The notes under the pieces: model-generated
Told to the model about the DNA's origin: nothing
The model's input: only the letters and a program-made list of their open reading frames with translations
The model's database searches: none
Program-made: the position numbers and the translations under genes
DNA from: an uncultured Chitinophagaceae bacterium
GTDB taxonomy: Bacteria; Bacteroidota; Bacteroidia; Chitinophagales; Chitinophagaceae
NCBI GenBank assembly: GCA_937981995.1
Contig: CALJNC010000006.1
Span: forward strand, 1 to 51,014
Length of the DNA: 51,014 bases
Direction of reading: 5' to 3'
Shown: piece by piece, positions 1-7,803 of the stretch
How the letters are laid out: each line of letters opens with the position of its first letter
Numbering within the stretch: position 1 is the stretch's first letter

Positions 1-40
1 CTTCGCATCTTTAAGGTCAGAACAATAAAAGATTAATAAG

Positions 41-925
41 ATGAATTTAAGAGCAACACTAGTCCTTGGGCTATGTATTACGTTAGGATTATCATCCTGT
101 GTAACCAAAAAACAATTTCAATCCTTACAAACTGACCTCTCTCGTACCGAAAGAGACCTGCGCGTTTCTAACGAAAACTTAGCATTATGCCAGGGAGATT
201 TAAAAGCTGCCAATGCAAGTTTAAACCTACGTAAGGAACAATATGATGATATACGAGATCAATTATCTGATGCAAAAACTCAACGCGATAAGCAAGTTAC
301 TCAAGTGGGTAATTTGACGACCCTATCAAAATCTGCGAATGCGAATATTGCAAAAACATTAAAACAATTAGAGCAAAAAGATAGGTACATACAACTAGTT
401 CAATCCGCTCGTACAAAAGCAGATTCTATTAATTTGGCCTTGGCTATAAACTTAAAAAAAGTTTTACGTGAAGGCATTGAAGATGAAGACATTGAAATCA
501 AGGTTGATAAAACTGTAGTAATGATTAATCTATCTGATAAAATGCTGTACAAAAGCGGCAGCTCAGATTTAAGCACAAGAGCAAATAATGTGTTGGAAAA
601 AATTGCAGCTATTATACAATCTCGCCCCGACTATGAGGTAATGGTGGAAGGGTATACTGACAATGTGCCCATTAGTAATGAAATATTAAAAGATAACTGG
701 GACCTAAGCGTAATGCGTGCTACCTCAGTAGTCCGTTCCTTACAAACTAACTATGGCGTGGACCCCAACCGCCTAATAGCTGCAGGTCGTGGTGAGTATA
801 ACACCTTAGCTCCCAATGATACTAAAGCCGGAAGAGCCACAAATAGAAGAACACGAATTATTATTTTGCCTAAGCTAGATCAGTTCTATGATTTATTAGA
901 TCCTGAGCAAGCCGTAAAGCAATAG
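41..925 (+). CDS. OmpA-family outer-membrane lipoprotein
   Basis: A 294-residue exported protein that probably tethers the outer membrane to peptidoglycan. A lipoprotein signal peptide ends in the lipobox LSSC (Cys20). Residues about 25-115 are rich in Q, K, N and L and look like a coiled coil or helical stalk. The C-terminal third (about 165-285) is an OmpA-like peptidoglycan-binding domain: the segments VEGYTDNVPIS, NWDLSVMRA and GRATNRRTRI carry the family's conserved Asp, Arg and Asn positions. There is no beta-barrel region, so it is of the Pal/OmpA-lipoprotein type. A strong hairpin terminator follows directly, so transcription probably ends here. The family assignment is firm; the exact role is inferred. 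Confidence 0.9.
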   Translation: MNLRATLVLGLCITLGLSSCVTKKQFQSLQTDLSRTERDLRVSNENLALCQGDLKAANASLNLRKEQYDDIRDQLSDAKTQRDKQVTQVGNLTTLSKSANANIAKTLKQLEQKDRYIQLVQSARTKADSINLALAINLKKVLREGIEDEDIEIKVDKTVVMINLSDKMLYKSGSSDLSTRANNVLEKIAAIIQSRPDYEVMVEGYTDNVPISNEILKDNWDLSVMRATSVVRSLQTNYGVDPNRLIAAGRGEYNTLAPNDTKAGRATNRRTRIIILPKLDQFYDLLDPEQAVKQ

Positions 926-945
926 AATTAGTAAGTATAAACGAT

Positions 946-976
946 AAGCGCATTCTTTACAGAATGCGCTTTTTTA
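946..976 (+). terminator. Rho-independent terminator after the OmpA-like gene
   Basis: A perfect inverted repeat AAGCGCATTCT / AGAATGCGCTT with a four-base loop (TTAC) is followed by a run of T. It lies 21 bases after the stop codon of the OmpA-like lipoprotein gene. Confidence 0.9.
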
Positions 977-992
977 TTGGAAATTACTTTAA

Positions 993-1000
993 TACATTTG
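993..1000 (+). promoter_or_regulatory. -7 promoter element TACATTTG
   Basis: TACATTTG matches the Bacteroidota -7 consensus TAnnTTTG. It sits just after the terminator of the preceding gene and 22 bases before the ATG at 1023, so it should drive the two-gene unit 1023-2300. Confidence 0.55.
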
Positions 1001-1022
1001 GACTTATAGAAAACAACCCCTT

Positions 1023-1952
1023 ATGAGATTATTACTTATTTTACTTTCGTTACTTACTTGTAATTTCTGTTTTGCGCAGGAAGTTGAAAAAATAAACGTA
1101 CCCAAACATGTAACCTATAATTATTGCAAACATGCTACCGTAGAAAAAGCCAAACAGAAAATCAAAGCATGCCTTAACAATAAAAAGGAGTACTCCGTTG
1201 CTCAAAGCATGTTGATTATTGGACCTAATTTATGGACGAGGTTTAAAGATATAAAAGAAGTAAATTCCATTGAAGCGGGTAAAGTAGAATTTCATATTGA
1301 TAATGAAGTAGTACCTGGCAAAATGAGTCAGGATATTGAAGACACCAAAAAAATATGGGATGTTTTAAGAGAAGAGGTAAATGGAAGTTATAAAATACGA
1401 AAAGCAAATGAGCATGAACTAAGGTACTATTGGTCGGTAATTTCATTTGACATAGATGAGCCCTTGCTTATAGTTGAAACTAAGGATCATAATTATATTT
1501 TAGACTTTGTAGAAGAAGATTTGAAGCTAATGTGGTTGGATGAGGCACCTAAAGTAAATAAGGGACCCAAAACCTACCGAAATGGGAAAGAAGTAACTTC
1601 AACTCCCAAAGGGAACAAAGAAACAAAGCTTGAAAAAGTAATCTTACTAAGTTCTGATGAGGATTTAAAAGCAAACTCTTCGGTAGAAGATATTAGTTTA
1701 ATTATAAAAGAAGTATCAGAAGTTTTTACTGACCTATTTAAAAACTCAAAAAAATCAGGAAAAATATTTGTAGAATTCGAGCTTAAAAAGAAAAAAAACG
1801 AAATCGTATATTTAATTAAAGACGATGTGGATTTAGATATAATGACACAATTTGAAAAGAAGATCAATCAATTAAAACTCCCAAAATCAAAAAAGGAACC
1901 AGTCAAGTTTCAATTGATGTATAAAATAAATTCATTTAACGATACCGAATAA
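1023..1952 (+). CDS. exported protein of unknown function
   Basis: A 309-residue protein with a clear Sec signal peptide ending FCFAQ, a typical Bacteroidota cleavage site, so the mature chain is periplasmic or surface exposed. I do not recognise a named family. The N-terminal part (about 20-175) is mixed alpha/beta with a pair of Cys near 35 and 49; a charged linker (about 175-205) follows. The last 90 residues (GKIFVEFEL, then an acidic stretch, then EPVKFQLMYKIN) have the strand-helix-strand spacing of a TonB C-terminal domain, like the proteins at 42116 and 43570, but without clear sequence identity; this is inference only. The next gene begins 12 bases downstream, so the two are probably co-transcribed. 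Confidence 0.75.
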   Translation: MRLLLILLSLLTCNFCFAQEVEKINVPKHVTYNYCKHATVEKAKQKIKACLNNKKEYSVAQSMLIIGPNLWTRFKDIKEVNSIEAGKVEFHIDNEVVPGKMSQDIEDTKKIWDVLREEVNGSYKIRKANEHELRYYWSVISFDIDEPLLIVETKDHNYILDFVEEDLKLMWLDEAPKVNKGPKTYRNGKEVTSTPKGNKETKLEKVILLSSDEDLKANSSVEDISLIIKEVSEVFTDLFKNSKKSGKIFVEFELKKKKNEIVYLIKDDVDLDIMTQFEKKINQLKLPKSKKEPVKFQLMYKINSFNDTE

Positions 1953-1964
1953 AGCAAACAGATT

Positions 1965-2300
1965 ATGTCTACCACCCGCCCTTTAGAACCTAGAGAAAAA
2001 GAATTAATAACACACCTACTTAAGTTAGGAGGAGCTACCGAACTAATAAATAGCATTCCTGCCGAAGCAAGCCCATACAATTTACAACAACCCGAAAGCA
2101 TTAATTTAAGTGGCACCGACGCTGAAAATTATGATGGCGACATTGTAACCGTTGAGTATATGGATACCGATAAGGTACGCGTGATTATTTCGCTTACCAA
2201 AGACAAAGAGGGCAACTTATTAGATATGGATTTTTGGAAAGAAGACTTTGTAAACGTTCAAACCTACCCTACTCCTGACAAACTTGAAATTATTAAGTAA
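1965..2300 (+). CDS. small cytosolic hypothetical protein
   Basis: A 111-residue protein with no signal peptide and no membrane segment. It opens with a helix-rich segment (RPLEPREKELITHLLKL), reminiscent of small acidic DUF6984-like proteins, and continues with strand-rich sequence containing DGDIVTVEYMD and KVRVIISLTKDKEGNLLDMDFWK. The resemblance is weak and the function is unknown. It lies 12 bases after the preceding exported protein and 34 bases before the large BNR protein, in the same direction. Its ATG directly follows GCAAACAGATT with no Shine-Dalgarno sequence, as is normal in this phylum. Confidence 0.7.
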   Translation: MSTTRPLEPREKELITHLLKLGGATELINSIPAEASPYNLQQPESINLSGTDAENYDGDIVTVEYMDTDKVRVIISLTKDKEGNLLDMDFWKEDFVNVQTYPTPDKLEIIK

Positions 2301-2334
2301 TCTATTTGAGATTTAGGAATTATCTTCACCTCTT

Positions 2335-5300
2335 ATGAAGAAGTTTCTTTTCCTTGCCTTAATTTACCTCACTCTAACGCCAACCGAAGTATTTGCACAA
2401 AGCAAATACCCTTTTGACTCTACCTTATTTGAGTATACAAAATTTAGAAATATAGGCCCCTTCCGTGGTGGAAGAGCCAGTGGTGTATGTGGTGATTATA
2501 AAAACAAAGATGTTTATTATATGGCGGCTACAGGTGGTGGAGTTTGGAAAACAAAAGACGCAGGACAAAATTGGAAAAACATTTCTGATGGTTACTTTGG
2601 CGGCAGTATAGGTGCCGTAGAAGTTGCACCCAATGACCCATTAGTACTTTATGTGGGTACCGGCGAAAGCACCTTGCGTGGCAATGTAAGCGAAGGACAC
2701 GGCCTATGGAAATCAACTGACGGAGGCCGAACTTGGAAATTTATTGGTTTAAAAGATAGTAGACATATTGCCAAAATAGTTATTCACCCTAAAGATCATA
2801 ATATTGTATACGTAGCGGCAGTTGGTCACTTGTTTGGACCTAACAAGCAAAGAGGCGTTTTTAAAACGACCGATGGCGGTAAAAACTGGGAGAAGGTTTT
2901 ATATGTAAATGAAGATGTGGGTGCTGCAGATATTGCAATGGACCCTACAAATTCTAATATTCTATTTGCAAGCACATGGCGTGTGCGCAGAACACATTAT
3001 GACTTTAGCAGCGGCGGTCAAGGAAGCGGCCTTTGGAAAAGTATAGACGGAGGAGAAACTTGGAAAGACATTACAAAAAGTAAAGGCTTACCAAAAGATA
3101 CTTTAGGAATTATCACCATTGCTATCTCACCATCTAATCCTGACAAAATGTATTCCATTATTGAAAGTAAAAAAGGCGGCCTTTTTGTAAGTGAAGATGC
3201 TGGTAAAACATGGAGTAAAAAAAATAGTGAAAGTAAAATCAGACAACGTTCTTGGTATTTTAGCCGCATGGCGGTAGATCCTAAAAACGAAAATTTGTTA
3301 TGGGTTTGTAATGTTCGTTTTCATAAAAGTACTGATGGCGGCAAAACGTTTAAAACAATTCGTACAGCACATGCTGATCATCACGGCATATGGATTGACC
3401 CAGAAGACGGCAACAGAATGATTATTGCAGATGATGGCGGTGCGCAAGTTTCTAAAAATGGGGGTACAACTTGGAGCACCTATATGAATCAACCTACCTC
3501 GCAATTTTATCGTGTAAGTACAGATAATCATTTCCCCTATCGCATTTTAGGTTGCCAGCAAGATAATAGCTCTATGCGTATTGCAAGCCGTACATATCAT
3601 GGCGATATAAACCGACAAGACTGGGAACGTAGTGCTGGATTTGAAAGTGGTCATATAGTTGCAGATCCTGAAAATCCCGAGATTGTTTATGGTGGAAATT
3701 ATGGAGGCTATCTATCGCGCTATAATCATACTACTAAGGAAAGCAGAACAATTAGCGTATGGCCCGTAAGCCCTATAGGTGCTGGAGCCGATGTGTTGAA
3801 GTATCGCTTCCAATGGAACTTCCCTATTTTCTTCTCGCCACATAATAGTAAAAAATTATATGCAGCCGGTAATGAATTATTTGTAACTACTAATGAAGGA
3901 CAAAGCTGGAAATCTATTTCGCCTGATTTAACAACCAATGATAAAAGCAAACAAAAACCAAGCGGAGGCAGTATAACAAAAGACAACTCCGGAGTAGAAT
4001 ACTATTGTACAATTTTTGCAGCTGCAGAAAGCCCGGTAGAAGAAGGAGTAATATGGTGCGGAAGTGACGACGGCATGCTTCATGTAACTCAAAATGGTGG
4101 TATAACTTGGGACGATGTAACTCCAAAACGAATGCCGGAATGGACCATGATTAATTGCATTGAGCCAAGTTATAGCAAAGGAGGTGAGTGTTATATAGTA
4201 GGAACAAAATATAAACTAGATGATGAAACGCCTTACATATACAAAACTTCTAATTACGGTCGTACTTGGAAAAAAATAACCAATGGCATTCCTGCAACTC
4301 ATTTTGTACGTGCAATTCGTCAAGACCAATCAGATAAAGACGTACTCTATTGCGGAACTGAAAAAGGATTATACATCTCTTTTAATAAAGGAGAAGATTG
4401 GGCTCCTTTTCAATTGAACTTACCCATAGTACCTATTACTGATTTAGCTGTAAAAGATAACAGTCTAATTGTGGCTACACAGGGTAGAAGTTTTTGGATA
4501 TTAGATAATTTAAACTTTATAAAAGAAGCGTATGAAGACAATGCAAATAAAATGAAGGAGCAAGTTGATGTAAAATTATTTACTCCAAAATACGCTTATC
4601 GTATGCGCGGCTGGCAAAATAAAAATGTGCGTAATACAGGAATAAATCATGCCAATGGTGTTGTATTTAATTATTGGCTGAATGATAATTTTAGAGATAC
4701 TAGTAAAGTTGAAATTACAATACGCGATGAAAACGGCGAAATAGTTAAAACAATTACCAACAAAGGAAAAGAGAAAGATAAAAACTTCAAACCTAAAGTA
4801 GGCATGAATGAATACCGCTGGGACATGAGAATGAAAGGCGTAGATAAAATTGATAAAATGATTTTATGGAATGGTACCATCTCAGGCTACAAAGTACCGC
4901 CAGGCATGTATAGCGCTGAATTTAAGGTAGGCGGCATACAACAAGTAGCCAGCGTTGAAATAAGAAAAGATAAAAACTATGAGGCTACGAATAGAGATTA
5001 TCAAGAACAATTTAGTTTTTTAAAACAAGTAAGAAATAAGTTTTTTGAAACACAAGAAACCATTAAAAATATTAAAAGCGTAAAAGCCCAAATTGCTAAA
5101 CTAAAAAATATTCAAGGAGAGGCATACCCAAAAGATTTAGACTCGCTGGGCAAAAAAATAAGCGCAAGATTAAATAAAGTTGAATCGGCCTTGTATCAAA
5201 ACAAAGCGGTGAGTCACCAGGATGTATTGAACTACCCTATCAAATTAAACGATAAACTAGGAGGACTATTTAGAGCAGCTAATCAGGAAACTGCACCAAG

Positions 5301-5457
5301 TCAACAAGTAAAAGATGCGTATGCTGAGTTGTCACAAAAGATTGATGAACAGCTATTGTACTTTATGAAAATATTGGATACCGATGTAGCCCTGTATAAC
5401 AAACTTGTACGTGACAAGCGTATTGACTTCATTCAAATCAAAAGAGAGAAGCCGTAA
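2335..5457 (+). CDS. BNR/sortilin-type beta-propeller protein (VPS10-like)
   Basis: A 1040-residue exported protein with a signal peptide ending VFAQ. Residues about 35-720 hold many BNR/Asp-box repeats of the form STDGGRTWK, TTDGGKNWE, SIDGGETWK, SEDAGKTWS and STDGGKTFK, the signature of sortilin/VPS10-type and sialidase-like propellers; probably two propellers. A beta-sandwich segment around 740-870 follows, including a FlgD-like stretch (MNEYRWDMRM, GYKVPPGMYSAEFKVGG), then a helical tail. There is no type IX secretion domain, so the protein is probably periplasmic or membrane associated. Databases often label such proteins glycosyl hydrolase, but I see no catalytic residues to support that. 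Length is typical for the Bacteroidota family. Substrate unknown. Confidence 0.85.
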   Translation: MKKFLFLALIYLTLTPTEVFAQSKYPFDSTLFEYTKFRNIGPFRGGRASGVCGDYKNKDVYYMAATGGGVWKTKDAGQNWKNISDGYFGGSIGAVEVAPNDPLVLYVGTGESTLRGNVSEGHGLWKSTDGGRTWKFIGLKDSRHIAKIVIHPKDHNIVYVAAVGHLFGPNKQRGVFKTTDGGKNWEKVLYVNEDVGAADIAMDPTNSNILFASTWRVRRTHYDFSSGGQGSGLWKSIDGGETWKDITKSKGLPKDTLGIITIAISPSNPDKMYSIIESKKGGLFVSEDAGKTWSKKNSESKIRQRSWYFSRMAVDPKNENLLWVCNVRFHKSTDGGKTFKTIRTAHADHHGIWIDPEDGNRMIIADDGGAQVSKNGGTTWSTYMNQPTSQFYRVSTDNHFPYRILGCQQDNSSMRIASRTYHGDINRQDWERSAGFESGHIVADPENPEIVYGGNYGGYLSRYNHTTKESRTISVWPVSPIGAGADVLKYRFQWNFPIFFSPHNSKKLYAAGNELFVTTNEGQSWKSISPDLTTNDKSKQKPSGGSITKDNSGVEYYCTIFAAAESPVEEGVIWCGSDDGMLHVTQNGGITWDDVTPKRMPEWTMINCIEPSYSKGGECYIVGTKYKLDDETPYIYKTSNYGRTWKKITNGIPATHFVRAIRQDQSDKDVLYCGTEKGLYISFNKGEDWAPFQLNLPIVPITDLAVKDNSLIVATQGRSFWILDNLNFIKEAYEDNANKMKEQVDVKLFTPKYAYRMRGWQNKNVRNTGINHANGVVFNYWLNDNFRDTSKVEITIRDENGEIVKTITNKGKEKDKNFKPKVGMNEYRWDMRMKGVDKIDKMILWNGTISGYKVPPGMYSAEFKVGGIQQVASVEIRKDKNYEATNRDYQEQFSFLKQVRNKFFETQETIKNIKSVKAQIAKLKNIQGEAYPKDLDSLGKKISARLNKVESALYQNKAVSHQDVLNYPIKLNDKLGGLFRAANQETAPSQQVKDAYAELSQKIDEQLLYFMKILDTDVALYNKLVRDKRIDFIQIKREKP

Positions 5458-5495
5458 CGCATTAACATTCTTTCACAATATTTTTAGAGTTTCGG

Positions 5496-5528
5496 TTTGA
5501 AACTGAATTGCGTATACCTATAACTTTG
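5496..5528 (+). promoter_or_regulatory. promoter TTTG-N21-TAACTTTG
   Basis: A -33 TTTG (5496-5499) and a -7 TAACTTTG (5521-5528) separated by 21 bases match the Bacteroidota housekeeping promoter. It lies 137 bases before the yiaA-like gene, giving a leader of about 130 bases. A short perfect hairpin (AGTTTC-GGTTT-GAAACT, 5488-5504) overlaps the -33 box. I saw no riboswitch in the leader. Confidence 0.6.
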
Positions 5529-5665
5529 CGTTTGAAACAAGGATAAACGTTTGTACAAAAAACTAGCAGGACTTCAAACTGCATCGTCTCAGACACAAAA
5601 AACAAACCATCCTATTTTCTACTTTATCTCTATTAGGGAAAATTCATTGTTTAAAATAAATAATT

Positions 5666-6088
5666 ATGGTACAGAAAACATCTAATGCCTTTGTGGCAGC
5701 ATCATGGATTGCTATGGGCGTAGGCACCCTAGGATTTATAATTGGATTATGGCGAGCGGATATGCTCCTTAATGAAAAAGGGTACTACTTCACCGTCCTC
5801 ATGTTTGGTCTCTTTGGTGTAATCTCATTACAAAAAGCCGTTCGGGATAGATTAGAGGAATTACCCGTTACCGAAATTTATTACGGGATATGCTGGTTTG
5901 GAACAATACTTTCTATAGCCTTACTAATCATAGGATTATGGAATGCTACCTTACAACCAAGCGAAAAAGGATTTTATGCCTTTGCCTTTCTCTTGGCGAT
6001 ATTTGGTGCAATTGCCGTACAAAAAAATGTAAGGGATAATTTAATTTATGACAAAGCAAATCCAACGAATACTTATATAGACGAATAA
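5666..6088 (+). CDS. yiaA: YiaA/YiaB two-helix family inner-membrane protein
   Basis: A 140-residue integral membrane protein made of two tandem copies of a two-helix unit. Each copy runs from a helix ending in GLW (GFIIGLWRADMLLNEKGYYF; LLIIGLWNATLQPSEKGFYAF), through a second helix containing FGVI or FGAI, to Q-K-A/N-VRD (LQKAVRDR; VQKNVRDN). This internal duplication and the length match the YiaA-type two-helix domain family. Function is unknown in all members. It is probably a single-gene unit: it has its own promoter about 140 bases upstream and a perfect hairpin terminator 11 bases after its stop. Confidence 0.9.
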   Translation: MVQKTSNAFVAASWIAMGVGTLGFIIGLWRADMLLNEKGYYFTVLMFGLFGVISLQKAVRDRLEELPVTEIYYGICWFGTILSIALLIIGLWNATLQPSEKGFYAFAFLLAIFGAIAVQKNVRDNLIYDKANPTNTYIDE

Positions 6089-6099
6089 TAAGCACCTAA

Positions 6100-6140
6100 A
6101 AGATAACGCTGCGCTAATGGCACAGCGTTATCTTATTTTT
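6100..6140 (+). terminator. Rho-independent terminator after yiaA
   Basis: A perfect 12-bp stem (AAGATAACGCTG at 6100-6111, CAGCGTTATCTT at 6123-6134) with an 11-base loop is followed by ATTTTT. An upstream in-frame ATG of the next gene (6117) falls inside this hairpin, which argues that the real start of that gene is the ATG at 6150. Confidence 0.9.
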
Positions 6141-6149
6141 GAAATAACT

Positions 6150-6539
6150 ATGCTTAGATTAATATTTCTTATTTTACTTACATCTGTTTCGGCAAGTACA
6201 ATTGCGCAAACGAGGATTCCTAATCAAAGCACACCGCGCAATACCTTAGAGGAAATGTTTCGCTGTGCACGTACAGGCGACTTTAGTCAAATACATTTAC
6301 TATGCAATTCAAGTATAAAGAATGACGGAGATACCAAAAGTGTTTGTGAATTGAATACAAAAAAAGTAGATAAAAAAAATGAATTTAGACTTTACTTTAA
6401 ATTGGCTTATTCAAAAGACGTAAAATTCGTGCATAAAGACATAGCAGAAGTATCTTTTAATTTTGGCCCTAAAGCTCAGAAGAAAGAAACAATGCGATTA
6501 ATAAGGACAAAAAACAAATGGTATTTAGCAAGTTTTTGA
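6150..6539 (+). CDS. small exported hypothetical protein, possibly NTF2-like
   Basis: A 129-residue protein with a signal peptide (MLRLIFLILLTSVSAS, cleavage near TIAQ). The reading frame is open from 6117, but that ATG lies in the loop of the preceding terminator and would put hydrophilic residues before the signal peptide, so the start at 6150 is preferred. The mature chain (PRNTLEEMFRCARTGDFSQIHLLC, then a strand-rich half ending LIRTKNKWYLASF) has the helix-helix-sheet order and Trp-containing terminal strand of NTF2-like/DUF4878 periplasmic proteins. That fold is inferred from the pattern; function unknown. It ends 34 bases before mqnE. Confidence 0.7.
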   Translation: MLRLIFLILLTSVSASTIAQTRIPNQSTPRNTLEEMFRCARTGDFSQIHLLCNSSIKNDGDTKSVCELNTKKVDKKNEFRLYFKLAYSKDVKFVHKDIAEVSFNFGPKAQKKETMRLIRTKNKWYLASF

Positions 6540-6560
6540 TGCTTTGAGCCGTTTGAACTT

Positions 6561-6568
6561 TACCTTTG
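6561..6568 (+). promoter_or_regulatory. -7 element TACCTTTG, 5 bases before mqnE
   Basis: TACCTTTG matches TAnnTTTG and is separated from the ATG at 6574 by only TATAT. A TTG at 6536-6538 lies 22 bases upstream as a possible -33 box. Transcription would begin at or within a few bases of the start codon. Confidence 0.6.
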
Positions 6569-6573
6569 TATAT

Positions 6574-7704
6574 ATGTCACAACAGCCCGTTTTTTCCGAC
6601 GCCCTTCTTTCAAGTTCACTTAAAACAATTGGTCAAAAAGTATTGGCCGGTGAACGTATTACTCCAGAAGAATGCTTAGAACTTTATGAGCATGCTGAAG
6701 TTGATTTTTTAGGTATGCTTGCAAATCATATCAAAACAAAACGCCATGGTAACAAAATTTATTTTAATAGAAACTTTCATATAGAACCTACCAACGTTTG
6801 TGTATTTAGCTGTGCCTTTTGTGCATATTCTCGATTGTATAAAAATAGAGAAGAAGGTTGGGAATTATCTGAAGAGCAAATGATGCATATCGTAAAAAGC
6901 TATGATGATAAAAAAGTAACTGAGGTACATATTGTAGGAGGAGTGCACCCAAAGTTAAACATTGAGTTTTTTGCAAATTTGATGAAGAAAATGAAAGCAC
7001 ACCGTCCTTCACTTCACATAAAAGGTTATACGGCGGTAGAATTAGATTATATGTTTCGCAAAGCAAAAATGACTAATAAAGAAGGTCTGGAATATTTGCG
7101 TGCCGCAGGCTTAGAATCTTTACCGGGAGGAGGCGCTGAAATTTTTGACGAAGAAATTAGAGAAAAAATCTGTGCTGATAAAGTAGATTCAAAAGGCTGG
7201 TTAGACATTCATAAAACGGCACATGAATTGGGCATGCATTCAAATGCTACCATGCTTTATGGTCATGTAGAAAAATTCTCGCACCGCATTGATCATATGA
7301 ATAGATTAAGAACATTGCAGGATGAAACAAATGGTTTCAATTGTTTTATTCCTTTAAAGTTTAGAAATGAGAATAATGATATGTCTGATGTAACTGAAAG
7401 CTCAGTGATTGATGATATTAAGACGTATACAATCGCTCGAATTTTCATGGATAACTTCCCGCATGTAAAAGCATACTGGCCTATGCTAGGACGCGAAAAA
7501 GCGCAACTTATGGTAAACTACGGAGTAGATGACTTGGACGGCACAATAGACGATAGTACCAAAATATACTCCATGGCAGGCAGTGAAGAACAAAGCCCAA
7601 GTATGACAACTGATGAAATTGTAGACCTAATTCACCAAACAGAGAATACGGCCGTAGAGCGCGATACCCTATATAATGAATTGGAGGTGTTTGAAATCGC
7701 TTAG
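6574..7704 (+). CDS. mqnE: aminofutalosine synthase (radical SAM), menaquinone pathway
   Basis: A 376-residue radical-SAM enzyme that should convert 3-[(1-carboxyvinyl)oxy]benzoate to aminofutalosine, the second step of the futalosine route to menaquinone. The [4Fe-4S]-binding CxxxCxxC motif is Cys76, Cys80 and Cys83 (CVFSCAFC). Family features follow: HIVGGVHP, LPGGGAEIFDEEIREKIC, SNATMLYGHVE and DETNGFNCFIPLKF. HSNATMLYGH and IPLKF point to MqnE rather than the sister enzyme MqnC. The ATG at 6574 is chosen over an upstream TTG at 6544 because a promoter -7 element lies between them. No other mqn gene is in the window. A REP-like hairpin follows the stop codon. Confidence 0.88.
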   Translation: MSQQPVFSDALLSSSLKTIGQKVLAGERITPEECLELYEHAEVDFLGMLANHIKTKRHGNKIYFNRNFHIEPTNVCVFSCAFCAYSRLYKNREEGWELSEEQMMHIVKSYDDKKVTEVHIVGGVHPKLNIEFFANLMKKMKAHRPSLHIKGYTAVELDYMFRKAKMTNKEGLEYLRAAGLESLPGGGAEIFDEEIREKICADKVDSKGWLDIHKTAHELGMHSNATMLYGHVEKFSHRIDHMNRLRTLQDETNGFNCFIPLKFRNENNDMSDVTESSVIDDIKTYTIARIFMDNFPHVKAYWPMLGREKAQLMVNYGVDDLDGTIDDSTKIYSMAGSEEQSPSMTTDEIVDLIHQTENTAVERDTLYNELEVFEIA

Positions 7705-7745
7705 CTTTTTTGTCCCATTTCGACTACGCTCAATGTGACAAAAAT
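7705..7745. repeat. REP-like intergenic hairpin
   Basis: Inverted repeat with an outer stem TTTTTGTC (7707-7714) / GACAAAAA (7737-7744), one mismatch, an inner stem CATT/AATG and a 12-base loop (TCGACTACGCTC). It begins at the mqnE stop codon and could terminate transcription. The core CATTTCGACTACGCTCAATG resembles short intergenic repeats I recall from other Bacteroidota genomes, but only one copy is present here. Confidence 0.5.
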
Positions 7746-7790
7746 AATGATTATCAATTCATCAAATTAGCTCATCATCAAATCAAACAA

Positions 7791-7798
7791 TACCTTTG
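7791..7798 (+). promoter_or_regulatory. -7 element TACCTTTG, 5 bases before priA
   Basis: TACCTTTG, identical to the element before mqnE, followed by ATTCG and the ATG at 7804. It supports this ATG as the true start of the shortened PriA and predicts a leaderless or near-leaderless mRNA. Confidence 0.6.
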
Positions 7799-7803
7799 AT
7801 TCG

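Noticed and set aside
6117-6149. Upstream ATG of the small exported protein
   Set aside because: It lies in the loop of the yiaA terminator hairpin and would spoil the signal peptide; the ATG at 6150 fits better.
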